Origin: Coriobacteriaceae bacterium
Lineage (GTDB): Bacteria > Actinomycetota > Coriobacteriia > Coriobacteriales > Coriobacteriaceae
Assembly: GCA_902363125.1 (NCBI GenBank)
Contig: CABIZD010000003.1
Location: 181,632 to 245,631, forward strand
Reading direction: 5' to 3'
DNA: 64,000 bases
The first letter of the stretch is position 1. Each line of letters begins with the position of its first letter. Position numbers and translations under genes: made by a program. Below the pieces are notes generated by a model, which worked only from the letters and a program-made list of their open reading frames with translations, made no database searches and was not told the origin of the DNA. Positions 15,970-24,300 of this stretch are shown in pieces.

Positions 15970-17226
15970 CTAGGCGGACTTCTTCTTGCTGTCGGAGACC
16001 ATCATGTAGACGGTGAGCACGACGGCGATGGCGGCGATCACAATGGCGCCATAGAAGGACTGCTGATAGGCGGCGCTGCCGGCCTCGGCGTGATACAGCA
16101 CGGCAGTGATGGGCTGGCTGATCCAGGTAGAGGCGGCGTAGCCCAGGAACATGATGCCGTAGTTGACGCCGATGTTGCTGGTACCGAAGGCGCCACCGGT
16201 GAGCGGCGGGTAGATGACGAGCAGGGCGCCAAAGCTAAAGCCGAGCAGGGCGAGCGCCACAAAGAACATGCTCTGCGTAAAGCTCATCGACATGATGACG
16301 AGCGCGACGATGGTGACGACAAGGCTGATGAGCAGCGACTTGTAGGCGCCGAGCTTGTCGATAATCTGGCCAAAGGACAGACGGCCGACCAGGTTGGCGC
16401 AGGTGTTGACGGAGACCACCACACCGCCGAGGGCGACGGCCGCGGCGCACGTGGGGTCGGCAAAGAGCTGGACGGCGGCGATGGAGGCAACTTTGCCCAC
16501 GAGCAGGGTGCCGGCGGTGGCGGCAAAGGCGAAGGTGACGATGAGGACCCAAAAGCGCGGGGTCTTGACCATCTCGCCCGGGGTGAGGTCGCCGAAGGTG
16601 CCGGCGTGCGCGCCACCCTTGGGGGCCTCGAAGCCCTCGGGCAGCCAACCGGCCTCGGGGGCCTTCAGGAACAGGGCGGAGGCGGCGATCGTCACAAAGA
16701 AGATGACGCCAAGTGCCTTGAGGGCGCCAAAGATGCCCAGGCTCGGGATGAGCAGCGAGGCGAGCACCGGGGACAACACGGCGGGGCCGGCGGTCGAAGC
16801 GGCCAGGGTGATGCCAGAGGCGAGACCCTTCTTGTCGATGAACCACTTTTGGCCGGTGGTGAGCGCCGGGTTGTAGCCCAGGCCGTTGCCGACGGCGGCG
16901 ACGAGCGAGAACCACAGGTAGAACTGCCACGGCTCGGTGACGGTGCCGGACATGAACCAGCCCACGCCGTAGCACACGGCGGCGGCGATCACGACGTTGC
17001 GGGGGCCGATCTTATCGGAGATGCGACCGGCGAAGATGCCCGTCACGGCCATGATGGTCTGGAAGACCGGGAAAGCCCAGGTAAGGGCGCTCGACCACTC
17101 GGGGTAGACGGCGAGCAGGTTCTTGGACACGACGGAGTACAGCGCAATGGAGCTGATGAAGAACATGGTGACGCACGCGGCGGAAAGCACGACGGCGCGA
17201 CCCTTGTTGGAGTTCGTGGAAGCCAT
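15970..17226 (-). CDS. MFS transporter, OFA (oxalate/formate antiporter-like) type
   Basis: Twelve-helix major facilitator of 418 residues in the cytoplasmic membrane. It resembles the OFA group: short N-terminus, VVSKNLLAVYPEWSSALTWAFPVFQ in the first loop, GRISDKIGPRNVVIAA as the 2-3 loop motif, and GLGYNPALTTGQKWFIDKKGLASGI, a typical OFA signature, near residue 125. OFA members exchange or import small organic anions (oxalate/formate, lactate, pyruvate) but many are unassigned. ATG 17226 lies behind AGAAAGAGTCCC. Gene order (between an SDR and a Gfo/Idh/MocA dehydrogenase) suggests it imports the substrate that they oxidise. Confidence 0.85.
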   Translation of the reverse strand: MASTNSNKGRAVVLSAACVTMFFISSIALYSVVSKNLLAVYPEWSSALTWAFPVFQTIMAVTGIFAGRISDKIGPRNVVIAAAVCYGVGWFMSGTVTEPWQFYLWFSLVAAVGNGLGYNPALTTGQKWFIDKKGLASGITLAASTAGPAVLSPVLASLLIPSLGIFGALKALGVIFFVTIAASALFLKAPEAGWLPEGFEAPKGGAHAGTFGDLTPGEMVKTPRFWVLIVTFAFAATAGTLLVGKVASIAAVQLFADPTCAAAVALGGVVVSVNTCANLVGRLSFGQIIDKLGAYKSLLISLVVTIVALVIMSMSFTQSMFFVALALLGFSFGALLVIYPPLTGGAFGTSNIGVNYGIMFLGYAASTWISQPITAVLYHAEAGSAAYQQSFYGAIVIAAIAVVLTVYMMVSDSKKKSA

Positions 17227-17292
17227 GGGACTCTTTCTAATCGATGCGGGGGAGGGGCGGGCGTGTCCGCGCTGCCTCCCTGTCAGGATGGT

Positions 17293-18174
17293 TTACTGGT
17301 CAGTCGGCTTTGCGACGCCGGACTCATCGGACCAGAGCTCGACACCCTTGTTCTTGAGGTAGTTGTCGGCAAAGGCGCGGCGGCCGCCGGGCTTGGCGGT
17401 GAGGTCGCCCATCATGTTGGAGAAGCCGCCATCGACCTTGATGGCGTCGCCGGTGGTAAAGTCCGAGCGCTTGGACGCCAGGAACATGACGGCGTTGGCG
17501 ATATCGCTGACCTCGCCGATGCGGCGCGTGGCGATCAGGCGGCTGCGGCTCTTCTCGACCTCGGGGTCGGCGTAAAAGCTTGCCGACATGGGGGTCTTGA
17601 CAAAGCAGGGCTCGACGCAGTTGGAGCGCACGCCGTAAGGGCCCCACTCGGCAGCGAGCATCTTGGACATCATGTTGACGCCGGCCTTGGTGGAGCTGTA
17701 CACGCCCGAGAAGGTCTCGGGGGAGTGACTGGCGACGGTGGAGATGTGAACCAGGCGGCCCTGGCCGGCCTTGATCATCTCGCGACCAAAGCGCTGCGAG
17801 GTGATGAAGTAGCCGGTGAGGTTGACGTTGATGACCTCGTTCCAGTCGGAGAGCGGCAGGTCCTCCATGGCTGCGAAGCGCAGGATGCCGGCGGTGTTGA
17901 CGAGAACGTCGACGCGGCCGAAGTTGGCGATGGTGGCGTCGACGGCGGCCTGAACCTCGGCCTCGTCGGTGGCGTTCATCTTGTAGCCCTCGGCGTGGAT
18001 GCCAAACTCGGTGGCGAGGTCGGCGGCTGCGGCCTTGACCTTCTCCTCGTTCAGATCGAGCAGGACGACGTTGGCGCCGTTGCGGGCGAACTCGCGGCAA
18101 ATCTCGACGCCCATGCCGCCGAGTGCGCCGGTCACGGCGCAGACATCGCCCTCGAGCTTAAGCCAATTGCTCAT
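17293..18174 (-). CDS. Short-chain dehydrogenase/reductase (SDR)
   Basis: Classical SDR of 293 residues, NAD(P)-dependent. The cofactor motif TGALGGMG is at residues 15-22, the acidic residue after the second strand (LLDLNEEKV) favours NAD, and the catalytic Ser-Tyr-Lys are in HISTVASHS and VYSSTKAG (Tyr and Lys four residues apart, near 158-162). The C-terminal ~40 residues after GGFSNMMG are longer than usual. The start at 18174 has AAGGGAAGTTCC upstream. It is the first gene of the three-gene operon and diverges from a LysR regulator 233 bp away, the usual arrangement for LysR-activated catabolic operons. Confidence 0.87.
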   Translation of the reverse strand: MSNWLKLEGDVCAVTGALGGMGVEICREFARNGANVVLLDLNEEKVKAAAADLATEFGIHAEGYKMNATDEAEVQAAVDATIANFGRVDVLVNTAGILRFAAMEDLPLSDWNEVINVNLTGYFITSQRFGREMIKAGQGRLVHISTVASHSPETFSGVYSSTKAGVNMMSKMLAAEWGPYGVRSNCVEPCFVKTPMSASFYADPEVEKSRSRLIATRRIGEVSDIANAVMFLASKRSDFTTGDAIKVDGGFSNMMGDLTAKPGGRRAFADNYLKNKGVELWSDESGVAKPTDQ

Positions 18175-18407
18175 AGGAACTTCCCTTCTTGTGCCTCCCA
18201 GTGGGTCGCTCCCATTAACCGACCCACGTGGTTTTCGCTGGTTATCGTATGCTTTACATTTGCGCAGGTGAATTGCATATTTGTTAGAATGGTGTTAACC
18301 GTAGGTTTACACCGTGCGATGCAGTTTATGCTCAATTGAGCGCGTAACCTGCGAAAACGACCCCCTGTGGCGCCATGTTGCCACGGGCGCGAAAACAGGA
18401 GATTGAC
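18175..18407. promoter_or_regulatory. Divergent control region between SDR operon and LysR gene
   Basis: A 233-bp AT-richer gap. TTTACA (18252-18257) with a 17-bp spacer to CATATT is a possible promoter toward the LysR gene, and GGTGTTAACC-GTAGGTTTACACC (18290-18314) contains GGTGT/ACACC inverted ends, a plausible LysR site. Assignments are tentative. Confidence 0.35.
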
Positions 18408-19286
18408 GTGTACGATCGACGACTTGAGGCCATATCGGCCGCCGCAGAGCTGGGAAGCTTCTCGCGTGCGGCGGCACAATTGCGCGTGTCGACTCCGGCG
18501 CTCGTCAAGCAGGTGTCGGGCTTCGAGGCCGAGTTCGGCATCACGCTGTTCGAACGCTCGCACTCGGGCGTCAAAGTGACGCCGGCCGGCGCACTGCTGG
18601 TGGACGACGCGCGCTCGATCATGCGGCAGTCCGAGGACGCGCTGCGCCGTGCCCGACGCGCGGCGGGCGATGGCGGTGCCGTGCGCCTGGGCGTGTCGAT
18701 GATGTGCCCGGGGCGCCAAACGCTGTCGATGTGGTCGGGCATCCACGATCTGGAACCGTCGCTGCGATTTGAGATCGTGCCGGTAAGCGATCTCTACGAC
18801 GAGCGCGAGACCGTCATGCGCAGCTTGGGCCGCGAGGTCGATGTGGTGCAATCGAGTTTTTCTACCCCACGCTGGGGTGATGCCTGCCAAAAGCTCCGCA
18901 TTGTCAACGTGCCGTTTTATATCGATCTGCCGCGCACGAGCCCGCTGGCGCGCAAGAATCGCATTACGGTTGCCGACTTGGAGGGTATGCGTCTGCGCGT
19001 ACTGCGCCACGGCAACGACGCCATGGACAGCCTGCGCATCGATCTTTTGGCCGATGGCGGCGTGGACGTGATCGATGTGGATAGCTTCGACTTTGCGCTC
19101 TTTAACGAAGCCGAGGAAAAGGGCGACGCGGTGCTCACCTGCGGCGCATGGTCGGGCGTGCACCCGGCTTTTGTAGGCGTGCCGTTCCTATGTGGCCGCG
19201 AGGTGCCGGTCTTCTTGCACTACCCGCTCGAGCCCACCCTCCAAGTGCAAAAATTCGTCAACGCCATGGCCCAACTCCTCAACTAG
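18408..19286 (+). CDS. LysR-family transcriptional regulator
   Basis: DNA-binding regulator of 292 residues. The N-terminal winged helix is classical: RRLEAISAAAELGSFSRAAA, then TPALVKQVSGFEAEFGITLF with the recognition helix, and ERSHSGVKVTPAG. The C-terminal ~200 residues form the periplasmic-binding-like effector domain. GTG 18408 was chosen because AGGAGA lies six bases upstream; the longer frame from 18375 would add 11 residues without an RBS. It probably controls the divergent SDR-MFS-Gfo/Idh/MocA operon in response to its substrate. A strong terminator hairpin follows 38 bp after its stop. Confidence 0.9.
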   Translation: MYDRRLEAISAAAELGSFSRAAAQLRVSTPALVKQVSGFEAEFGITLFERSHSGVKVTPAGALLVDDARSIMRQSEDALRRARRAAGDGGAVRLGVSMMCPGRQTLSMWSGIHDLEPSLRFEIVPVSDLYDERETVMRSLGREVDVVQSSFSTPRWGDACQKLRIVNVPFYIDLPRTSPLARKNRITVADLEGMRLRVLRHGNDAMDSLRIDLLADGGVDVIDVDSFDFALFNEAEEKGDAVLTCGAWSGVHPAFVGVPFLCGREVPVFLHYPLEPTLQVQKFVNAMAQLLN

Positions 19287-19324
19287 CTCATTTCGCGCGG
19301 GGCTTTTTTAGCTACTTACAAAAC

Positions 19325-19362
19325 GAGGCCCTGGCCAAACGGCCAGGGCCTCACCAACTTTT
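19325..19362 (+). terminator. Terminator of the LysR gene
   Basis: A perfect 12-bp stem, GAGGCCCTGGCC (19325-19336) with GGCCAGGGCCTC (19341-19352), loop AAAC, followed by ACCAACTTTTATT. Confidence 0.8.
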
Positions 19363-19394
19363 ATTCTGTTTTAATGACGGGTTGATTGCGCGCA

Positions 19395-19500
19395 GGAGGT
19401 CTCCCAGGCGGGCCGGGGTGTAACTTCCGCGCGCAGTTTCGCAGCGCAGCGAGAATGTTTGAGCACGGAGGTTACACCCCGGCCCGCCTGGGAGACCTCC
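19395..19500. repeat. 34-bp-stem palindrome between convergent genes
   Basis: The arm at 19395-19428 and the arm at 19467-19500 are inverse over 34 nt with one mismatch (central part GGCGGGCCGGGGTGTAAC). The 38-nt loop is not repetitive. It lies between the LysR terminator and the end of the exporter operon, so it could terminate the latter. Confidence 0.7.
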
Positions 19501-19515
19501 GTGGAACAAACCTGC

Positions 19516-21435
19516 CTACTCCAGCTCAAACGCTCCGGTGTAGAGCTGGTAGTAATACCCGCGCTTGGCAATCAGCTCGTCGTGGTTGCCGCGCTCGATG
19601 ATGCGGCCGTGATCCAGACAGATGATCGCGTCGGAGTTGCGCACGGTGGAGAGACGGTGCGCGATGACAAACGTCGTGCGGCCCTCCATGAGCTTATCCA
19701 TGCCCTCCTGCACGATAGCCTCGGTGCGGGTGTCGATACTCGACGTAGCCTCGTCCAGAATCATCGCCGGCGGATCGGCGACGGCGGCGCGGGCGATCGA
19801 GATCAGCTGGCGCTGGCCCTGCGACAGCTGTGCGCCGTTGCCGGTGAGCATGGTGTCGTAGCCGTCGGGCAGGCGGGTGATAAAGTCGTCTGCGCCCGCG
19901 AGCTTGGCCGCTGCGATGCACTCCTCGTCGGTGGCGTCCAGGTTGCCGTAGCGGATGTTGTCCATCACGGTGCCGGTGAACAGGTTCACGTCCTGCAGCA
20001 CGACGCCCAGCGAGCGGCGCAGATCGGCCTTGCGGATCTTGTTGACGTTGATGCCGTCGTAGCGAATCTTGCCGTCGGCGATGTCGTAGAAGCGGTTGAT
20101 GAGGTTGGTGATGGTCGTCTTGCCGGCACCGGTGGCGCCGACAAACGCGACCTTCTGGCCCGGCTTGGCAAACACGGACACGCCGTGCAGCACCTCGTGG
20201 TCGGGCGTGTAGCCAAAGTCGACGTTGTCCATGACCAGGTCGCCGCGCAGCGGTACGTACTCGATCTCGCCGGTTGCGCGGTGCGGATGTTTCCATGCCC
20301 ACATGCCGGTGTGGTGGTCGGCCTCTTCGAACTCCCAGGTCTCGGGGTTCACCTGTGCGTTGACGAGCGTCACGTAGCCTTCGTCGGCCTCGGGCTTCTC
20401 GTCGATGAGCTCAAAGATGCGGTCGGCGCCGGCGAGGCCCATGACCACGGCGTTGATCTGCTGCGAGATCTGGCCGATCTGTCCGCAGAACTGCTTGGTC
20501 ATGTTGAGGAACGGCACCACGACGGCGATGGACAGCGCCATGCCCGAGATGCTCAGGTTGGGCACGCCCAGCGCCAGGAAAATGCCGCCGGCAAGGGCCA
20601 CCAGCACGTAGAGCAGGTTGCCCAGGTTCATAAGGATGGGCATGAGGATGTTGGCGTACATGTTGGCCTTCTGGGAGACCTCGAAGAGCTTTTCGTTGCG
20701 CTCGTCAAAATCGGCCTCGGCGGCAGACTCGTGGCAGAACGCCTTGACGACCTTCTGACCGTTCATGACTTCCTCGATATGGCCCTCGACCACGCCGAGC
20801 TCGGTCTGCTGCGCAATGAAGAAGCGCGCGGAGTTGGAGCCGAGCAGCTTGGTCATAAAGGTCATAAAGGCGACGCCGGCGATGATGACCAGGCACATCC
20901 ACACGCTGTAGTACAGCATGATAAAGAACACCGTGACGATGATGATGATCGTCATGAGCAGGTTGGGCAGCGACTGGCTGATCATCTGACGCAGCGTATC
21001 GATGTCGTTGGTGTAGTGGCTCATGATATCGCCGCGCTGGTGCGTGTCGAAGTAGCGGATCGGCAGGTCCTGCATGCGGTTGAACATCATCTCGCGCAGC
21101 TTCTCGAGCGAGCCCTGCGTGACGATAGCCATGGCGCGGTTCCAGAAGAGCGAGGACAGGACACCGACGCCGTAGATGCAGGCGAGGGTGGTCACGAGCT
21201 GCAGAATCTTGGGCTGTGCGGCTTCCCAATCGCCCGACTGCCACGATTCGCTAATAATCTGCAGGGCGCTCTGCAGGAAGGTCGCGCCGATGGAGTTGAT
21301 GATGGCGCAGAGCACCACGCCGGCGACGACAAGGGGCAAAAGCACGGGATAGAAGCCAAAGAGCGTCTTGATGAGGCGCGACATGGTGCCGCCCTTACGG
21401 TTGAGCGCGCGCTCGGCGGTCGTTGCCTTACTCAT
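19516..21435 (-). CDS. ABC exporter half-transporter (canonical ATP site partner)
   Basis: Half-transporter of 639 residues with an N-terminal six-helix ABC transmembrane domain (~residues 30-340) and a C-terminal nucleotide-binding domain. It has Walker A GATGAGKTT, the signature LSQGQRQ and Walker B followed by DEATSSIDTRTE with the catalytic Glu. It includes an extra segment (~residues 345-390, EEADHHTGMWAWKHPHRAT) between the two domains. Its start overlaps the end of the partner gene by 8 bp, so translation is coupled. With the partner it should form a heterodimeric multidrug or lipid exporter of the TM287/288 or BmrCD kind, where this subunit supplies the consensus Walker B. Substrate unknown. 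Confidence 0.9.
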   Translation of the reverse strand: MSKATTAERALNRKGGTMSRLIKTLFGFYPVLLPLVVAGVVLCAIINSIGATFLQSALQIISESWQSGDWEAAQPKILQLVTTLACIYGVGVLSSLFWNRAMAIVTQGSLEKLREMMFNRMQDLPIRYFDTHQRGDIMSHYTNDIDTLRQMISQSLPNLLMTIIIIVTVFFIMLYYSVWMCLVIIAGVAFMTFMTKLLGSNSARFFIAQQTELGVVEGHIEEVMNGQKVVKAFCHESAAEADFDERNEKLFEVSQKANMYANILMPILMNLGNLLYVLVALAGGIFLALGVPNLSISGMALSIAVVVPFLNMTKQFCGQIGQISQQINAVVMGLAGADRIFELIDEKPEADEGYVTLVNAQVNPETWEFEEADHHTGMWAWKHPHRATGEIEYVPLRGDLVMDNVDFGYTPDHEVLHGVSVFAKPGQKVAFVGATGAGKTTITNLINRFYDIADGKIRYDGINVNKIRKADLRRSLGVVLQDVNLFTGTVMDNIRYGNLDATDEECIAAAKLAGADDFITRLPDGYDTMLTGNGAQLSQGQRQLISIARAAVADPPAMILDEATSSIDTRTEAIVQEGMDKLMEGRTTFVIAHRLSTVRNSDAIICLDHGRIIERGNHDELIAKRGYYYQLYTGAFELE

Positions 21436-23242
21436 GTGCCTCGCCTCCTTCCTGGGTCTGAGCTTGCGTTGCGGATGCCTCGGTGTCGGCCTCGACGGCC
21501 CCTTCGCCCTCGGCAGACATCTTGTTTTGCGAGGTAAAGGTCTCTCGGTAGATCTCGCTCGTCTTGAGCAGCTCTTCGTGGTTGCCGATCTGTGCGATGC
21601 GGCCGCCCTCCATGACGATGATGCGGTCTGCGTCCTGCACGGAGCTGATGCGCTGGGCGATGATGATCTTGGTCGTGTTGGGCAGATAGCTTGCCAGCCC
21701 TGCGCGGATCTTGGCGTCGGTCTTGGTGTCGACGGCGCTGGTGGAGTCGTCCAGGATCAAGATCTTGGGGCGACGCAGCAGGGCGCGTGCAATGCACAGG
21801 CGCTGCTTCTGACCGCCCGAAACATTGGAGCCGCCCTGTTCGATCCAGGTGTCGTAGCCCTTGGGGAAACCGTCGACAAACTCGTCGGCGCAGGCCAGAT
21901 GCGCTGCCTCGCGGACTTCCTCGTCGGTGGCGTTCGGGTCGCCCCAACGCAGGTTCTCGGCGATGGTGCCGCTAAACAGCACGTTTTTCTGCAGCACCAT
22001 GGCGACCTGGTGACGCAGCGCGTCCAGGTCGTAGTCGCGCACGTCCACGCCGCCCACGCGCACAGCGCCTTCGGTGGTGTCGTACAGGCGGGCGATGAGG
22101 TTAACGAGCGTGGACTTGGCCGAGCCGGTGCCGCCGATGATGCCGATGGTCTCGCCGCTCGTAATGTGCAGGTCGATATCGTCGAGCGCCTGGCGCTTCG
22201 CATGCTTGGAATACTTAAAGCTCACGTGGTCAAAGTCGATGGAACCGTCGGCAACCTCGAGCACGGGCTCGGCGGGATCGGCGATCGTGGGCTCGGCGGC
22301 CAGCACCTCGGCAATGCGGTGTGCCGATTCGTCGGCCATGGTCACCATGACAAAGATCATCGACAGCTGCATCAGGCTCATGAGAATCTGGAAACCATAG
22401 GTAAAGGTCGAGGAGAGCTGGCCCACGTCGAACAGCGTGCCCTGGCTCGTGATGATGAGCTTGGAGCCCAGGTAGATGATGACGACAAACGCGCCGTTGA
22501 CGCAGATGTTCATCATGGGGTTGTTAAAGGCGAGCAGCTTCTCGGCGCGGGTGAAGTCCATCTGGACGTCGCGCGCGGCGGTCGCGAACTTCTCCTTCTC
22601 AAAGTCTTCGCGCACATAGCTCTTGACCACGCGCATGCCGGTGACGTTTTCCTCGACGGACTCGTTAAGGGCATCGTACTTGTGGAACACGCGCGAGAAG
22701 ATGGGGCGCACCTTAAAGATGATAAAGAACAGTCCAAAGCCCAGCAGCGGAATGATGACCAGGTAGACCATGGCGACGCTGCCGCCCATGATAAACGCCA
22801 TGGTAAAGGCGAAGATCAATACCAGCGGCGCGCGCACGGCGATACGGATGATCATCATAAAGGCCTGCTGCACGTTGTTGATATCGGTGGTCAGGCGCGT
22901 GACGAGCGATGAGCTCGAGAACTCATCGATGTTGGCAAAGCTGAACGTCTGGATCTTGTAGAACAGGTCGTGACGCAGGTTCTTGGCGAAGCCGCAGCTC
23001 GCATGGCTGCAGGTGACGCCGGCCGCGGCGCCAAAAGCAAGCGATGTTAGCGCGATGAGCACCAAAAAGCCTGCGGTGGGAAGCATCTCGGCTACGGTGG
23101 CGCCGTCTTTGATGGCGTCGATCAGGTTGGCGGTGATAAATGGAATCAGCATCTCGCAGAGCACCTCGCCAAGCACGAGCAGCGGCGTGGCAACGGTGAC
23201 TTTCATATAGTCGCGGATGCTTCCCATGAGGGTTTTAATCAT
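21428..23242 (-). CDS. ABC exporter half-transporter (degenerate ATP site partner)
   Basis: The other half of the exporter, 604 residues, with six transmembrane helices (~15-320) and an ATPase domain. Walker A reads GGTGSAKST, where Ala replaces the usual Gly before the Lys; the signature is VSGGQKQRL; Walker B ends LILDDSTSAVD with Asp instead of the catalytic Glu. Such asymmetry is typical of heterodimeric exporters with one hydrolytically weak site. A Glu/Ala-rich tail (EGEGAVEADTEASATQAQ) follows. It overlaps marR by 8 bp and its partner by 8 bp, giving a tight marR-ABC-ABC operon transcribed leftward. Confidence 0.9.
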   Translation of the reverse strand: MIKTLMGSIRDYMKVTVATPLLVLGEVLCEMLIPFITANLIDAIKDGATVAEMLPTAGFLVLIALTSLAFGAAAGVTCSHASCGFAKNLRHDLFYKIQTFSFANIDEFSSSSLVTRLTTDINNVQQAFMMIIRIAVRAPLVLIFAFTMAFIMGGSVAMVYLVIIPLLGFGLFFIIFKVRPIFSRVFHKYDALNESVEENVTGMRVVKSYVREDFEKEKFATAARDVQMDFTRAEKLLAFNNPMMNICVNGAFVVIIYLGSKLIITSQGTLFDVGQLSSTFTYGFQILMSLMQLSMIFVMVTMADESAHRIAEVLAAEPTIADPAEPVLEVADGSIDFDHVSFKYSKHAKRQALDDIDLHITSGETIGIIGGTGSAKSTLVNLIARLYDTTEGAVRVGGVDVRDYDLDALRHQVAMVLQKNVLFSGTIAENLRWGDPNATDEEVREAAHLACADEFVDGFPKGYDTWIEQGGSNVSGGQKQRLCIARALLRRPKILILDDSTSAVDTKTDAKIRAGLASYLPNTTKIIIAQRISSVQDADRIIVMEGGRIAQIGNHEELLKTSEIYRETFTSQNKMSAEGEGAVEADTEASATQAQTQEGGEAHE

Positions 23243-23741
23243 CCAGTTCCTCCCAGGTTACGCGGATTTTATCGAGCATTTCGGCGAGGTCCTCGCGCTC
23301 GTCATGGGTGAGCGCGCTAAAGGCCTGCTCTCTAAAGCGAATGCGGGCCGCCTGCTCTACGTGGGCCTTTTCCCATCCCGCTTCGGTCAGGCGAATGGTG
23401 AGCTGCCGCCGGTCTTTGGGATTGCGGCTGCGCTCGATAAGGCCGGCGCATTCGATCTTGGAGAGAATTTCGGAAAGCGAACCGGGCTTAAGATCAAAGT
23501 GCAGGCCTAGTTCCTGCTGTGACATCTCGCCGTTTGGCTGCTTGGCGAGCAAGCAGACGATGGGGGCCTTTCCCGAGGCGCCGCCGCCGTGAAAGTGCAG
23601 AAAGTGGCCGCAGAAGCCCAGCCCGTTTAGGATGTGCTTGGCGAGCGCGTCTGATTGGGACTGTGCCGCGGGCGCATCTGCGGGTTCATGGGGGTCGCCG
23701 CCCGGCGTGTGGGGGCAGAGGCCGATGTGGTCATCGCACAT
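23235..23741 (-). CDS. MarR-family regulator with Cys/His-rich N-terminus
   Basis: Winged-helix repressor of 168 residues, first gene of the exporter operon. The MarR core is residues ~55-165: MSQQELGLHFDLKPGSLSEIL is the recognition region and NPKDRRQLTIRLTEAG the wing. The N-terminal ~55 residues are unusual: MCDDHIGLCPHTPG and GFCGHFLHFHGGG give a cluster of Cys and His that could bind a metal or haem. ATG 23741 follows AAAGGAGCGACACC. A consensus promoter and a perfect 9-bp inverted repeat lie upstream, so it probably represses its own operon, including the ABC exporter, and releases it on ligand binding. Confidence 0.87.
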   Translation of the reverse strand: MCDDHIGLCPHTPGGDPHEPADAPAAQSQSDALAKHILNGLGFCGHFLHFHGGGASGKAPIVCLLAKQPNGEMSQQELGLHFDLKPGSLSEILSKIECAGLIERSRNPKDRRQLTIRLTEAGWEKAHVEQAARIRFREQAFSALTHDEREDLAEMLDKIRVTWEELDD

Positions 23742-23757
23742 GGTGTCGCTCCTTTCT

Positions 23758-23793
23758 TTAGTTAGGTAGTGCAATTGTTTTGTGCCTAACTAA
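23758..23793 (-). promoter_or_regulatory. Operator of the marR-ABC operon
   Basis: TTAGTTAGG (23758-23766) and CCTAACTAA (23785-23793) are perfect inverted arms around 18 bp, placed immediately downstream of the promoter -10 box. The position suits autorepression by MarR. Confidence 0.6.
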
Positions 23794-23820
23794 TCTAGGA
23801 GCATAAGAAATGAATGTCAA
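23792..23820 (-). promoter_or_regulatory. Consensus promoter of the marR-ABC operon
   Basis: On the minus strand TTGACA (23820-23815), a 17-bp spacer, then TAGATT (23797-23792): a near-ideal housekeeping promoter, with the -10 touching the palindrome. Confidence 0.75.
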
Positions 23821-23837
23821 GGTACCAAACTTATTAA

Positions 23838-23878
23838 GTTACGGCGTTTTACCAAACGCCGTAACCGCTCGACGCTGC
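23838..23878. repeat. R3 module A, solitary copy
   Basis: GTTACGGCGTTT (23838-23849) pairs with AAACGCCGTAAC (23854-23865) as a perfect 12-bp stem, followed by CGCTCGACGCTGC, the sequence that follows the first hairpin in the three full R3 elements. The terminator module B is absent here. Confidence 0.65.
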
Positions 23879-23967
23879 AAACGCTCCTAAGCGGCAATCT
23901 GATCCCTGGGGGACGGGGGAAAGGTATCGTTTTGGGCTGCGATGATGCCTTTCGAAGCGGCCTTGCC

Positions 23968-24120
23968 AAAAACTATGCCTAATTACTACGATGAATCCAG
24001 CATCGCTGACCACAACAGCTGTTTCTGAAAAAACGCAAGGCATCTACCTGCGGTTTTGTTGGAGAGAAATTCGTTGTGGTTAGAGGCGGGCGGTTAAACG
24101 TAGTAAATAGGCATAGTTTT
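23968..24120. repeat. R4 palindromic element, copy 2
   Basis: A ~153-bp palindrome whose ends AAAACTATGCCTAATTACTA and TAGTAAATAGGCATAGTTTT are inverse. It shares TCTACCTGCGGTTTT (24043-24057), GGTTAAACGTAG and layout with copy 1 near 14.6 kb. The gap 23742-24300 holds no gene. Confidence 0.7.
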
Positions 24121-24300
24121 GAAATGGCGCTATATGAGTAGCATCAACTAGGCCGCCATGGAGCAAACAGCCCCCATTTCCGAAACCTTTCCGCAACAAT
24201 TTGCCCTTCGTACCGCTCGCCTCCGCCCACAACGCCTCCTGCGCTACACTTAGTCGCACTGTGGCGCTGCTGCGCCGCACCCGAACTAGGGGGGACTCTC

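Noticed and set aside
15952-18339. A 795-codon open frame on the + strand
   Set aside because: It is antisense to three well-supported genes (Gfo/Idh/MocA, MFS, SDR). Its Gly/Val/Ala/His/Asp-rich composition is the usual shadow of high-GC codons.
19459-21537. A 692-codon open frame on the + strand over the ABC exporter
   Set aside because: Antisense shadow of a clear ABC transporter gene with His/Val/Gly-rich nonsense composition.
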